Positions 48,018 through 59,541 of a DNA stretch of 64,000 nt are shown piece after piece; the first letter of the stretch is position 1; every line of letters starts with the position of its first letter. Made by a program: the position numbers and the translations under genes. The DNA lies in assembly GCA_014529385.2 (NCBI GenBank), contig CM043959.1:10442809-10506808 (forward strand), written 5' to 3'. Source of the stretch: Adiantum capillus-veneris. Taxonomy: Eukaryota > Streptophyta > Polypodiopsida > Polypodiales > Pteridaceae. Below the pieces are notes generated by a model. It was not told where the DNA came from, ran no database searches, and was given only the letters and a program-made list of their open reading frames with translations.

Positions 48018-48354
48018 GAGAAAATTTTGTCTTATACATCATCAAAGAGATCTTACACCTTCATGGTTGAGCGATCCAACAATGCGTGTTTTAACGAGGG
48101 ACCAAACATGGAAGCGGGACCATCCGAGCAAACACCCAAAACAAAATTGTTTCACTTAAAGTATCAATTCAAAAACCATCAAAGTGCATATATCTACAAA
48201 GATGGTATGGATTGATACTATGTGAAGTTAGAGGAAAGGCCTAGAGAGTTTAAGGACCTAGTGCCTATTGACTATAGTAGTGCTCGATACTTTGATGGAG
48301 GAGGAAACAATGTATTTAGTTGTGAAAATTCCCTATATTTTTGAAAAATAGGGA
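48018..48354 (+). pseudogene. Element H coding remnant, same type as element G
   Basis: The frame from 48018 has S-Y-T-S-S-K-R-S-Y-T-F-M, then I-Y-K-D-G-M-D-stop-Y-Y-V-K-L (48192-48227), then I-D-Y-S-S-A-R-Y (48267-48290). These correspond in order to the first three Y-x-D-x-x-G-x-x-Y motifs of element G (59661, 59766, 59910). The function is unknown. A TTAA transposon follows at 48462. Confidence 0.55.
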
Positions 48355-48461
48355 ATTATTGGCACAAAAGACAAAGTTGACATAGAGTCGGAAGATTAGC
48401 TATCTAATTTGGACAAGCCAAATACTAAACTAAGGCATGTGAAGGACACAAAACAAGTTAA

Positions 48462-49704
48462 CACTAGGTTGGTAACCTAACAGGACATAAAAGTGTCCTT
48501 TCATGGTTGTGAAAAAAACCTCCAAAACCATAGTAGATCCACTCATTTTGTAAAATCCTCTCATGAGGTTATAGTTCAAGGCCTACTACACATGGAAAAA
48601 ATAAGAAATTTGTAAAATTTCTCATCTTTTGGTCACACCAAGCCTCCAAAGTTGATGGACAAGTACAGTTTCATCAAAACAGTCATTTCTTACATTTTGT
48701 TGCATAAAAATAAGATTAGGGATTTTTGTAGGACTTGAGATAAATTCCCTAGTTAACTTCAATGGGTTGGTGATCTGAACATATGATTGCTTCTCACTCA
48801 CCATTTTTTGTTTTGCCAAAAGAAATAGGTACAAAAAAGTTGAATTTTTACCATTCTTCAAACCTAACATCAAAGTTTCTATAGCCACGCTCAATACAAA
48901 TAATATATGCATGTTTTCTTAGTTCCCTATTGTCCTTTAGGTTCATAAGGAGCCATGGAGCATGTCAAAAGAATAATACATCTCTTACCAAGGGGAATCT
49001 TGGGGACAAAGATGAAGTGCTAAATACAAAAAACATGAAAAAACTTGGGTTCAACATTATGAGTTGTAGAATCCAATAGAAACTATTCAATATCTAGCCA
49101 AATTTGATCCTTATGACTAGATATGGTTACTACCTACAAAATGCATATAGTTAACACAAGAAACTAGCAATATTGAAAAAGCTATACTTGATATACTAGA
49201 ATGTTTCGTTTTCTTCTATAATTGAAAAAATCCACCATCGTTGTCTACTATGCAAAATAGGGTATTATCATAGAAGAGCTTAAATTGGCTAAAAAACAGG
49301 ATTTGACAATTTTTGTAATTTGGTCATAACTTACAACTTTAACATTTATTTCTCCCTAGAAGCATCAGGACATGTTGAGGACTACTAAAGATAGTTCTCT
49401 AGCATTATAGACCTCACAAACATGAATTCTAGAGTGGTATAGTTGCAAAAAGTTGAAAAAAGCCAAAAAAGGACCCATTTTTTCACACAGTTTAGGTTGT
49501 GAAATGTTGTGCAAGGACAAGGTTAAAGATGGAATTCATATTCCAAAAAAATGTCGAGTTTTTTTCAGCTCATGAGACAACTTTCTAGATAGATAGCACC
49601 TCAAAATCGATTTTGAAACTCTTGACATAATTCAAGGAAAATGGTCACTTAACAGGACATAAAAGTGTCCAACGACATAAAAGTGTCCCATTACCAACCT
49701 AGTG
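48462..49704. mobile_element. TTAA-flanked non-autonomous transposon, copy 2 (1243 bp)
   Basis: It has the same CACTAGGTTGGTAA termini in inverted orientation, flanked by TTAA at 48458-48461 and 49705-49708. It is the reverse complement of copy 1 with roughly nine in ten bases alike by eye. Its right end carries a second copy of the sub-terminal hairpin. A 96-codon minus-strand frame (48912-48622) matches the 92-codon frame of copy 1 over most of its length, but the ends differ by an indel. Confidence 0.85.
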
Positions 49705-49708
49705 TTAA

Positions 49709-50371
49709 CATAGACAATACCCACATAGGATTGTATAAATACAATAATGGGTATCAAATACACTATAATGCGATGAACCTTACATAGGAGAGTTATCGGA
49801 GCAGAAAAGGTTGATGTCGTATGGACATAGATACTTGACAGTAAACCGGAGAGAACTTGAGAGATATACATATTTTGGAGGCCTACTCTATCAATATTAT
49901 ATCAATCCTGATACAATCAGACCGATTGTTTGAGAGACCAAACTAGAAACATGAAGATTGTGTCCAAAAAGATCAATAATTGTTGAATCAACAACATATT
50001 TTAGTGATTATCCCAATGGGATCCTTGGGATCCAGGTTTCCAATGACTAAACATAGGGGCAATGAAGCTCTGAGCATAATATATACAACAAGAGATCCGA
50101 TTACCTTGACAAGGGAGAGAGATGTGCTTCTTGAGGAGAGGGCCACATAAAGAATTCCAACTAGAGATCCTAGGGGAAAATATAGACCCAGGAGTAGTGA
50201 GAATGGTTGTAAAAATATGACATATGCGACCATGTCAGGTAGTTAAATGTGTTTGTGAGGGCCATGCCAGGGACCACCGACTGTACCATCTCCAAATTGT
50301 CACACCGGGATCTCCGACATCCCTCCCGCTTGAGACCGACACCAAGACAGGACTCCTCCTACTATTCGATG
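49709..50371 (+). pseudogene. Element H coding remnant beyond the transposon
   Basis: 49811-49934 reads L-M-S-Y-G-H-R-Y-L-T-V-N-R-R-E-L to a stop. The G-H-R-Y-L echoes the first motif of element G. From 49935 to 50371 no clear frame remains. Confidence 0.35.
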
Positions 50372-50376
50372 CCAAC

Positions 50377-51937
50377 TGTCATAAAAACTAATATCTAATT
50401 CTTCCAAATGATTTTCCCATGTTAAACTGATCATTTAATATGGGGAAGTACAAGGGGAGTAAAAGCTAGAATATTGGTAAGGCTGCCAGACTGGTCTCTG
50501 TAGGGACCCAAAGGAGGGAAAATAGGGATCCAAAGGGGGGCAGTCTGTAAAAGAGCAATGTGCTTCAATGGGGCTTAAAAAGACCTAAGGTTCAGCTCCA
50601 TTGAGACTTCCATAGGCTAAAGTTCCTAAATTTAATTCAATTGTTTAATGGCCAAAGTAGGGGAAAATTGGATGGTCATGGGAAGACTAAAAAGTCTTCC
50701 CACATCCCTAGGAAGGAGGGTGCAAGCCCTAATGGTAGGGGATGAGAGAGAGAAACACACACACACACACACTCCCAAGCTCTCTCCAAAGGGAAAAATG
50801 GACACATGGCAGGCTCCTAGGCCAGTTGCCCCCAATTTCCCCTCAAATCCTATTCAATGTCCGTAGAGGTGGACCAGTGAGAATTAGGCTAGAGTAAAAT
50901 TAGTATAATCATTAAAAATGATTGATAAAAAACCACTAGAAATTAAGCTTTCTAGAAGACTATTGTACAGTCTACCAAGGGCTCCAATGAGCATCCAGCA
51001 ACCTAATGGCTTGCCTGATTCCTATTGGCTAGAAGACTAAAAGGTCCAATGAGAGTTTAAATGAATTATTTAATTACCTAAAGCTGTCACAAAAGGGGAA
51101 AGGGGGATACATGTCACAAGGCTATCAATTATGCTTCTAATTTGTGATTGGCTAAGCTTTATAGGAGCCAATGGGAGGCCATCAAGAGTAATTAGAAAGA
51201 GGGGTCAACCAAGAAGAGAGAGAGGGCTGCATTTTTGTCTAACACAATGCTACACACACACACACACACACACAACTCATGTGTGCAAGAAGAACTCCAT
51301 CTCCTTCTCCAAGAATTAAGAAGTAGAGGCCTACACCAAAAACTCTTGGCTATGGAATGCAAATCCAACCAAGAGACAAGCTTCAATGGCATGCTCATCT
51401 CCTCTATCATGCTAATTACTAAGCTAAGCTACACTGTTAGAGTGATTATGTGAGGAGAATACTTCTTTCTCGTAAGATACATCTTCGTCCTCTCAATCAT
51501 CCTCATTCCCTGCTAGCTCTCACCATTTTTGAAGGTGTGTGCGGTATTGGGACTAAGGCTAGGGACACTAGGTGTGTTTTTCAAGCATAATTTGGTGCAT
51601 GAAGATTTTGTCTTCATTGCACCAACAAGTTTTGTGAAGGAACACAAGGATGGTATTGTACAAAAGTTTCCTTTGATGGGAAAAGCTATAATACAGAGCC
51701 TTTATCGAGGGGGGACCGGGTCTATGTAAATCCGGTCCTCAATTGTTGTCAATTGTTCTATTTCTCTATCTTTTCAAGTATTGTCAATGCCAAATTAGCT
51801 AGGTGTAAATTGCTATGTTGCTTTCTCAAATTAAGTACTCTCTCTCTCTATGCTCGTTAGGAACTCTTTCTTAATGAAATGCTCACTATGTTATCAATTT
51901 CTGCTACACACAAGTTACTAGTGCATTAAATGCTACA
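50377..51937 (+). repeat. Solo LTR of the element A family (1561 bp)
   Basis: It begins TGTCATAA and ends TGCTACA. The 5-mer CCAAC flanks it exactly on both sides (50372-50376 and 51938-51942). It aligns with the LTR of A from end to end, including two AC microsatellites (about 50754-50772 and 51253-51274). No internal sequence is present, so it is a solo LTR left by LTR-LTR recombination. Confidence 0.93.
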
Positions 51938-51942
51938 CCAAC

Positions 51943-53029
51943 TCAAGGAGGTGATAAATTTCACTTTGTCTTGTATGGATCCCTTAGCCCCAAAGCACCT
52001 CCGCTTATCAGTCCAGCTTTTTAATCAAAGTCATCACACTAACTTCAAACTCAACCTTCCAGGGTCAACTGGTGTTCTCTAGTTCACCCTTGGTTCAAGG
52101 TCACTGACGCTTTTTTCTTGGTTATGATTGAACACATCCATCAGAGTGTTCCCTTAATATGAGTGTATTTAATAGCTACACAAAGCCCTCATTCCCAAGT
52201 TTGATCCCCACTCGGTAGATTGGGATCTCTTTCCCCATTTTTGACTTAACTTAATGGACAACATAAAATTGGGTTCAACTTTCCAACCAACAAATTAACC
52301 CTCCAAAATCCACCCACCCACCAAATCGTTTGATAAATGCACCTCCCTAAGGTAGTACTATAATACTAGAAAACAATATTCCAATCATGTCAAACCAAGA
52401 ATACATTTCAAGCATTTGAAAGCAGTATGCAAGCTGATGCATACACTTGCAAGTGTGTATTTATCAGGTCGTTCCCACCTTTTTTCCTTTTTAGAACATT
52501 TTACTTGCTTTTTCCTTTAGTATTAGTACAATTATCTAGTTATCTTTCAAGAAATCACATATACTCCTTTAGGCTTATCTGTATCCTCGTCCCAAGACTT
52601 GGGTATCTTGTCTCCTCTGCCATGTGTGGATGTAGCGCCTTGACACAATTTCTAATTCTTATTTTTATTTATCTTGTGTGGGATTGGATTACAAAAATAA
52701 TCACTCTAGATAAGACATATTTATGAATTTTGAGAATTATTCAGGTTCCATTTTTGAAAATGAGACTTAAAATTGCATTATTTTTTATTAAGTTTGACCT
52801 CATGGTTGTTTGTGCAAACCCTCTTTCCATATAAAAGTGAGGCAATAGCACATGAATAGGGGGGTCAAACCTAAGGCAACTTAAGTTCAACCCTCACTTG
52901 GTTCTGGTGCTCAGTAATAGATACAAAGGATGTTTGGGTTTATAATGGGCATATGGTTCAAACTAATATATCTCTTTTTTAATAAAAAAAGGGCAAGAAT
53001 TTCAATCTTTACTATAAGCTTCCACCTCT
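51943..53029. other. Unassigned interval
   Basis: AT-rich sequence with no coding signal. A plus-strand frame at 52427-52726 is hydrophobic and of low complexity and has no recognisable domain. Confidence 0.5.
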
Positions 53030-53940
53030 TGGTAGGCATTGTCCTTGAGCCTCATGCCCCTTATGTGTCCCCATTCTATGCTAGGGATTGAATGGGGGTA
53101 CATAAAGGACATGAGGCTAGAACTACCACCATGTTCCAGGTAACTTTAGGACATGATGAGCACACTCAAAATTTGTGACTCCACACCTTGTTATAGATAT
53201 TTAAGGAGCATGACTCAAGTATCAACCTTGTTGTGGGTACATAAGCAACACAAGGTTGAAACTCATTTGCCTTGGTATAGGTAGATAAGTGGCATAGGAC
53301 TTAGACATCCTGAGTCTTTATCTGGGTAAAGGGGTAAGTTCAAGTTTCCACCTTGATCTAAGCATTAAAGGGGCATGAGGCTCAAACTTAAGTTTGAGCC
53401 TTATGTCCCTTTAATACTCAAAGAAAGGCTTATGTCCCTTTAATACTCAAAGAAAGGCTAAAGTCCCTTTAAGTTTGAGCCTTATGTCCCTTTAATACTC
53501 AAAGAAAGGCTAAAGTTCAAACGCTTGGGGCTATGGTTTAGGCATGTAAGGAGTGTGAAGTGTTTGAGCCTCTACCTTGTTCCAAAACCCATAGGTAAAG
53601 AAATGAGAGTCAAACTTAAGTTCTTGTTCATGCTCTAGGTATGTAAGAGGCATGAAGCTCTAACTTGAGTTTAAGAAATTGCGTTGTTCCAGATATGTAA
53701 GGGACATGAGGCTCAAGCTTAAGTTTGAGCCACATGAGGCTCAAACTTAAGTCGAGCCTTGGCCTTGCTCCAAATTTACAGGTTAAAATTTGAGCCTCCA
53801 TCTTGTCCAAAGTCGGTAAGAGTGTGGGGCTCAAACTTAAGTTTGAGCCTCCTCCTTGCTCTAGACACGTAAGGGACATGAAAATTTAGGCCTCCACCTT
53901 GCTCTAAGTCAATAAAGGTCATGAGGCTAGAGCCTATTGC
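53030..53940. repeat. Diverged tandem array with a 22-bp palindrome
   Basis: Units of about 60-75 bp contain GTAAGGGACATGAGGCTCAAACTTAAG-like text and CCTCCACCTTG. GGCTCAAACTTAAGTTTGAG plus CC is a perfect 22-bp palindrome at 53379-53400 and 53828-53849, with one mismatch at 53710-53731. Inside the array, a ~33-bp phrase starting ATGTCCCTTTAATAC is repeated three times between 53403 and 53513. Confidence 0.75.
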
Positions 53941-55745
53941 CATCTTAGTTACAAAGCTACTCACATCACATAGTTAAGAAATCTAACTAAGGCTAGCAAC
54001 AAAAACTTTAATCTTCTCAAACCTTTTAAACTACAGACACTACATGCAAAACTACTAATGTGCATGTTTGCATGGCACAATTGGCAAGGTACGAGCATGG
54101 ACATGGTACTGGTACAACTTTCTCCCCCCGCTTCTATTTTGTATCCTCCAATATCTCTTGGACAATTAGTGCTCAAAATGAACATAAAACTACTCTTGCA
54201 AAAAAAACCTCCTCTCCTATTTTGTATCCACAACTCCTTTTTTACTGAGCGTTGTTAAGCATGTGTATACACAATACTAGAGGATACAAAACTTATTTTC
54301 AACCCCTACCCAACAACACATGCATAAGTCTCCATCTCCCATTTTTTGTCGCTTCAACCCAAAGCCGCTGCCATTGCCTTGCAATGTTAATTCTTTTTTA
54401 TCTCATGCAATACAGCTTGTTTCCTTGTGATCCACTGCCAATTAGGTACACCTTCAGAGCATCATGAAAGGAATTAGGATCTCATTGAAAGAGCTAAAAC
54501 ATGCAGCCAAGGCATACTCTAGCAAAGGTTTTTGACATTAGTTTATTTGTGGGAGCACTTGACACACACACACACATTGGCTCCAATAACACTCACCCAA
54601 TGTATTCACGTCTATGGAAATGCCACTGCAAAGAGACTTGGTTGCTGCTACCTACCAGCTATTTTCTAATGCTCTGTAGTTACGATCATCATTGTCACCT
54701 GGTCGAGGCTACTGTCCACCACCAATGCCATTCCAGGGAGACTTGTTTGTGGCTATTGGTCACTGCTCTTTAGCCACCATGACTACCATCACCTGGTTAG
54801 CACTGTTGTTTTCCACTTAGGGGAGACCTAGAAGGAGCTATTGTGTTCACCACTCTCAAGTGCTGTGAGTAATTGGGCTTTGCCCCTACTACTGATGGAT
54901 CTCATAGTTGCAAGCAAGAATCAACAAGAAATAGCACCTAGAAGCTAGGTTGTAAGTGCATGTAGGATGGCGTTAAGCTAAACATTGGCAGCACAACCTT
55001 GGCAGCAAACTGGAGTGCATCACCTAACAGCACCAAACGATACCTACAAACCACAGGGGAGAATTTTCATCCGATCTAAAGTTTGAATTTCAAAATTCAA
55101 ACTAAAGTGCACTTCATTAATGAGTTTCATATGATTTTTCCTCTTCAACTAACTAATGGTGCAGGCCGCCCACTTTTCACGAGACCACCCATTGAGCAAG
55201 CATACCCTTTTGCTAGCCTCTAAAAAAGAAGCGCTTTTTTTTTGGATCATGACGGAGTGCTTTGTCTCACTTGACCTCAGGTTTGAACTTCACTCTTTCT
55301 TCGAAGTTTTTGATTGAGAATTTGAAGAGGCACATAGAGCTTAATACATAGGGCAGGTTCAGACAATGTGACAGGCTACAATAGAGGGGGGTGTTTGGAT
55401 CTCTTGTTCTATGTCAAATTCACACAAGATGGAGAGGGCAGTAAACCTTGAAGCTATGATGGTGAGCGCACTATTTCTAATTTGTTTTGCGAGAGCGCTT
55501 TGGAGCTTCTGTGTGGGTAGAGTTTTATCTTTAGTGCACGTCAATGCTCTCTTCCAAGGGAGGGAGTTATCAAAAGAAAAATAATGGGCTTAGAAGAAGG
55601 CTTTTCTGTAGTAAATGTGTTTTCTCCATGACAAAACAAAATCTCTTTGCTGCAGTCTCATTTTAAGAACCTAGTCATAGAGTATGCGTTACGCTCTACC
55701 TCAACTTGAGCCTCTGTGCTTATTTGAAGTAAGTTTGGTTGTAAA
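53941..55745. other. Unassigned interval
   Basis: No coding signal, terminal repeat or tandem array was recognised. A short (AC) run lies near 54560-54575. Confidence 0.5.
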
Positions 55746-55845
55746 AATATCTTTGGATATTGCGATGAATGTGCAATCACTCATGTACTTCAAGAGAAGT
55801 GTCCAAAAAATCTTGATAATAAAGGAAAATAAAAAATGAATACTC

Positions 55846-55870
55846 GTTAACTGAGTCAACGTCAGTTAAC
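55846..55870. promoter_or_regulatory. 25-bp dyad with bZIP-like core in the LTR of G
   Basis: Nine-base arms GTTAACTGA and TCAGTTAAC surround GTCAACG. The site contains TGAGTCA and, on the other strand, TGACG, which are known bZIP/TGA-factor cores. It lies ~290 bases upstream of the TATA box. Regulatory use is inferred. Confidence 0.45.
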
Positions 55871-56155
55871 AGAAGCTGCTGAAGACCGAAGACGTACGAA
55901 TGTACATTGAAGATCAAACTGAAGAAGCGGTAAAGATTGGAGTTACACACTTTCCACATTTTTCCAAAATAGCCATGTATTGTAATTTCCCGATTTATTT
56001 AGCCATTGTGATAATTGTAACGTGGTACAGGCTCAATAAGAGTTCCAAGATGTAAAGCATAGGTCACTTAGTGTACCTAGGTTGTAGATACAATAAGTGT
56101 GGAGTCTCAAAGGTCTTGGGCGCCGGACATTACACATTTTAGACCTTGGCTAAGG

Positions 56156-56163
56156 TATAAAAG
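56156..56163 (+). promoter_or_regulatory. TATA box of the LTR of G
   Basis: TATAAAAG, ~700 bases before the LTR end. Confidence 0.65.
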
Positions 56164-56301
56164 CCAACTTTGTAAAGATTTTATTAAGTTTTCGATAAGA
56201 AATACACAGCGTGAGCTAACGACGCTCACTTCTCTCCTTCTCGCGCTTCCTACTCCCTCCCCGGTTGTCACATTGCGAATGCGTTTGTTGCATTGCAACC
56301 G

Positions 56302-56310
56302 CAGGTAAGA
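56302..56310 (+). other. Candidate 5' splice site
   Basis: CAG/GTAAGA matches the donor consensus closely and lies ~145 bases downstream of the TATA box. A candidate acceptor (TTTTTACAG, 59522-59530) with upstream T-rich tract and a CTAAT branch-like site (~59493) sits 14 bases before the ATG at 59542. Confidence 0.35.
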
Positions 56311-56856
56311 GCTCTACGCATTGACGTAAGCCATTCACAGTATTTCGTAGCTTTTGGCGTCACCGATGTGCGGACTAATTTCATCATAACTAGGAATTTA
56401 CACTTTTAAACCGAAAACTAAGCATAGGCGGGGTATTGGGGCATCATTGCCAAGCATTTATATGCATTCTGGGTCCAAAATGACTAGGTCAAAAATCCAC
56501 TGCTATTAATAATCACGATTTTGGAACTTGACCTAAAGTGGGATTTGAGACCATAGGCATGTGTGCTTTGGTCTTATAAACTTGTCCTAGAAGTTTCGTT
56601 ACGTTTGGATGTCATTTGATGCTATAACGGATGTGAATTGTTTGTCGATGAGCGATTGGCTTTTGGTGATTTCAGTCACTTGAGTGTAACTTGAGTTAGA
56701 TGCGAGTTGTTAGTTGTTTTCCGAGAGATTGACAAGCTCTTGTAGACTCTATGCACTAGTCGAGTCAGCTTCGTCCCATGGTTTGACAAATTAATCATGG
56801 TTCTCGCTAATACTGCAATAAGATAGGATGGTGAGGTTAGACATGTGTCCCACATT

Positions 56857-56874
56857 TGGCGCCGTTGTCGGAGA
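56857..56874 (+). promoter_or_regulatory. Primer-binding site of G, tRNA-Asp type
   Basis: TGGCGCCGTTGTCGGAGA matches the complement of the plant tRNA-Asp 3' end with two mismatches. It lies two bases after the LTR end CCCACA. Confidence 0.8.
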
Positions 56875-57239
56875 CAAATAGACCTAAACTAGAGAAAACA
56901 TAAGATTCTTGTGTAATTTTCCATTAACTTTCTCTAGGTTCACCTAGAGTAAAACTTTCTTTTTAGAAACCGCATAGCTTATGATTATCGTCTTTTGCTG
57001 TGTAGAGGTAGCTTGGAAGTAATCGTACTTGCTGAGTGCCTTTAGGATTGTAGGATTGTAGATTTAAATTAGGATTTGGAGAATGATTGAAAGGCGAGAC
57101 AAGTCTTAAGATCAATGCTCAAGAAACCATAAAAAACAAGAAAACTAGTGTTTGTGGACACTTTCCACAACTCCATTGCATGAGAATCTAGGAGTAGGGT
57201 AAGTAGGATCCAAGGTGGATTTCAGTTGATTTCTCACTC

Positions 57240-59110
57240 CAAACGAATCATCTGTGAGTTGTTTATATGAAGTTGCAAAGTTTCAAATCTACAGCTAAAA
57301 ATAGCACGAAAAGACTCCAAACCAGTCATCCAACTGGACAGTAAGCTTAAAAGTTGTATGAACCAGTGGGTAAGCTCAATGACACTTTGACGTAAAATTT
57401 TCAAGAGTTGGTCAAAACTCAGATTATTTACTTTTTCTTGACATTTTAGGCCAAATAAAGTTTTGACTTTATTCATAGGCTCAAAATAGATCATGAAAAG
57501 ACTGCCCAGTGAAAAAGTTCAAAAAAGTGTCAATTTTGGGCCTAAAGTTAATAATCGCGAATATTAACTTTCAGCTTAGATTTGACCAAGGTTCATACCA
57601 TTGACTGCTTGCATGTATACAAACAACTTTTGTAAAGGCCCAAAAGACTTGGATCCCCAAACTAACAAAAAACTGGGTAAAAACTAAAGTTTGTAGTGAC
57701 TTTTTGAGTGTTGAGTATAAATTGGGGAAAAATTTATCCAAACTTGATGAAACTTGATTCATAGGCTTATATTGATGTGATAAACATGTGTATATGCTCA
57801 GTTGATCAAAAAGATGAAAAAAGTTGCCAGTTGTAAATAATCGCGATTATTTACATCTGTCCCATTTTTCAACTTTTTTGACCAAGTCAGCATACCACTA
57901 ATTTTACCATGTTGTAATAAGCCCACAAACCAAATCTGGTACGATTTGGATCGCTGGATTGAAAATTGTGACCAAATTTGCAAAGTCAATCTACAGACAG
58001 AAAACCGATGACCATTTGACCAAAAATAGTCCAAACTTGATGAAACTTAGCTAGTGACCTTAAATGGAGGTGCTTAATAGATCTGTGTCAAGATTGGAAC
58101 AAAAAGTTGCAAAAATTTAGCAGAAGAAAATAATCGCGAATATTTACATCTGCTCCAAAAATTGACAATCTTGCATATTTGGGCATACCACAAGGTCAAG
58201 CATAGCAAGTAGACCTCACAAATCAATTTTGGTGAAATTTGGATCACAAAAGTGAGACATAATCCAGATTCTTGAAATCAGAGTCTGCGGACACGAAACA
58301 GTTAATAAACTTGATGAATCTTGTCCAAATTAAGTTTTAACTTGACTCAGAGACTCAAAAGAGATCATAAAAAGACTGTTTAGGGAAAAAGTTGAAAAAA
58401 GTTATCATTTTAGGTCAAAAGTTAATAATCGCGATTATTAACTTTTGGCTCAAAATTGATCAAGGTTGATACCATAGACTCTAAGCATGATTGCAAACAT
58501 CTTTTGTGAAGGATCATGAAGTTTGGATCACAAAACCGACCAAAACTGAAATTTGTACTGAATGTCGAGAACTTGAGTGTGACTTGGTAAATCTTGTTCA
58601 AATTCAGTGAAACTTGACTCATATGCTTATCTTGATGTGTTAAACAAGTGTACATGATCATATGACCAAAAATCACCAAAAGTAAATAATCGTGATTATT
58701 TACTTTTGAAAAAAAAAATCCTGTAAAAAAAAACTGATGTAAATAATCGTGGTTATTTACTTTTGCTCTAGAATTGAGAAATTTTGCACAACTGGGTATA
58801 CCACACGGTCAAGTACATCAAGTAGACTCCACAAATCAAATTTGGATCACAAAATTGAGACTTAAGCCAGATTCTTGGAATCAAAGTCTGCGAACACTAA
58901 ACAGTTGATAACTTGGACAAATCTTGATCAAACTCAACCAAACTTGTCCAGAGACCACAACAAGGTAAGTACTTGGCAAAACAAGCCTAAAAAGTGTAAA
59001 AACTGAGAAAAGTAAATAATCGAGATTATTTACTTTTGAGCCCCAGAAACAAGATTTTGGACTTTTGAGCTTGTACATTGCTAGAACAACATAATACAAG
59101 GTCACTGGTC
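57240..59110 (+). repeat. Leader repeat array of element G: ~290-bp units with a palindrome
   Basis: Palindromes of the type GTAAATAATCGCGATTATTT lie at 57545-57570, 57832-57855, 58126-58147, 58416-58447, 58678-58707, 58740-58761 and 59008-59037. The centres are 286, 293, 295, 261, 58 and 271 bp apart. 57832-57855 is a perfect 24-bp palindrome and 58416-58447 a perfect 32-bp one. Most are preceded by a purine-rich AAAAAGTTG phrase. Phrases such as CAAACTTGATGAAACTTG recur between them. A half-site lies in the LTR at 56505. Confidence 0.88.
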
Positions 59111-59541
59111 AATTTTGGGTTCCATCGGATCCAAATTGGTACCTGTTAACTCAGTTTCAAGTTGCAGATTAGTCCTTTAGCTCCTTGCAAGGATAGAATT
59201 TGGAAATCTCATTTGCTGACTCACTTAGGATCATATTGAAGAACCAGGTTGCAGGCAAAGGATTGGGATCTTGACAAGAGCTGAATTCAAGTCAAGTGGA
59301 AAAAACGGATAACAATCTAATCTGCAGGTTAGGTTATTCAAGGCCTAGATTTTCATCATTTCAAAGACTGCAATCAATTTTGACACTTTCGAGCTAGAGT
59401 TAATCAACTCTTGTGAGTTTAAGAGAAATCAACTGCCAAAAGTACTTTGGCAAGAGCGGTTTTATCAAACCCGAGCAGAATTTTTTTTTGCTAATCAATA
59501 CCAAAATCTGCTAGGAGACAGTTTTTACAGAACCAATCGAC

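Noticed and set aside
48027-48215. Independent small host gene
   Set aside because: The frame extends past its stop with the same motif series as element G, so it is better explained as a retroelement remnant.
52427-52726. 99-aa hydrophobic frame as a membrane protein gene
   Set aside because: Surrounded by repeat-derived AT-rich DNA, with no promoter, domain or homologue recognised; likely chance.
57240-59110. CRISPR-like array
   Set aside because: Units are ~290 bp and diverged, the repeats are palindromes without short unique spacers, and the context is a plant retroelement.
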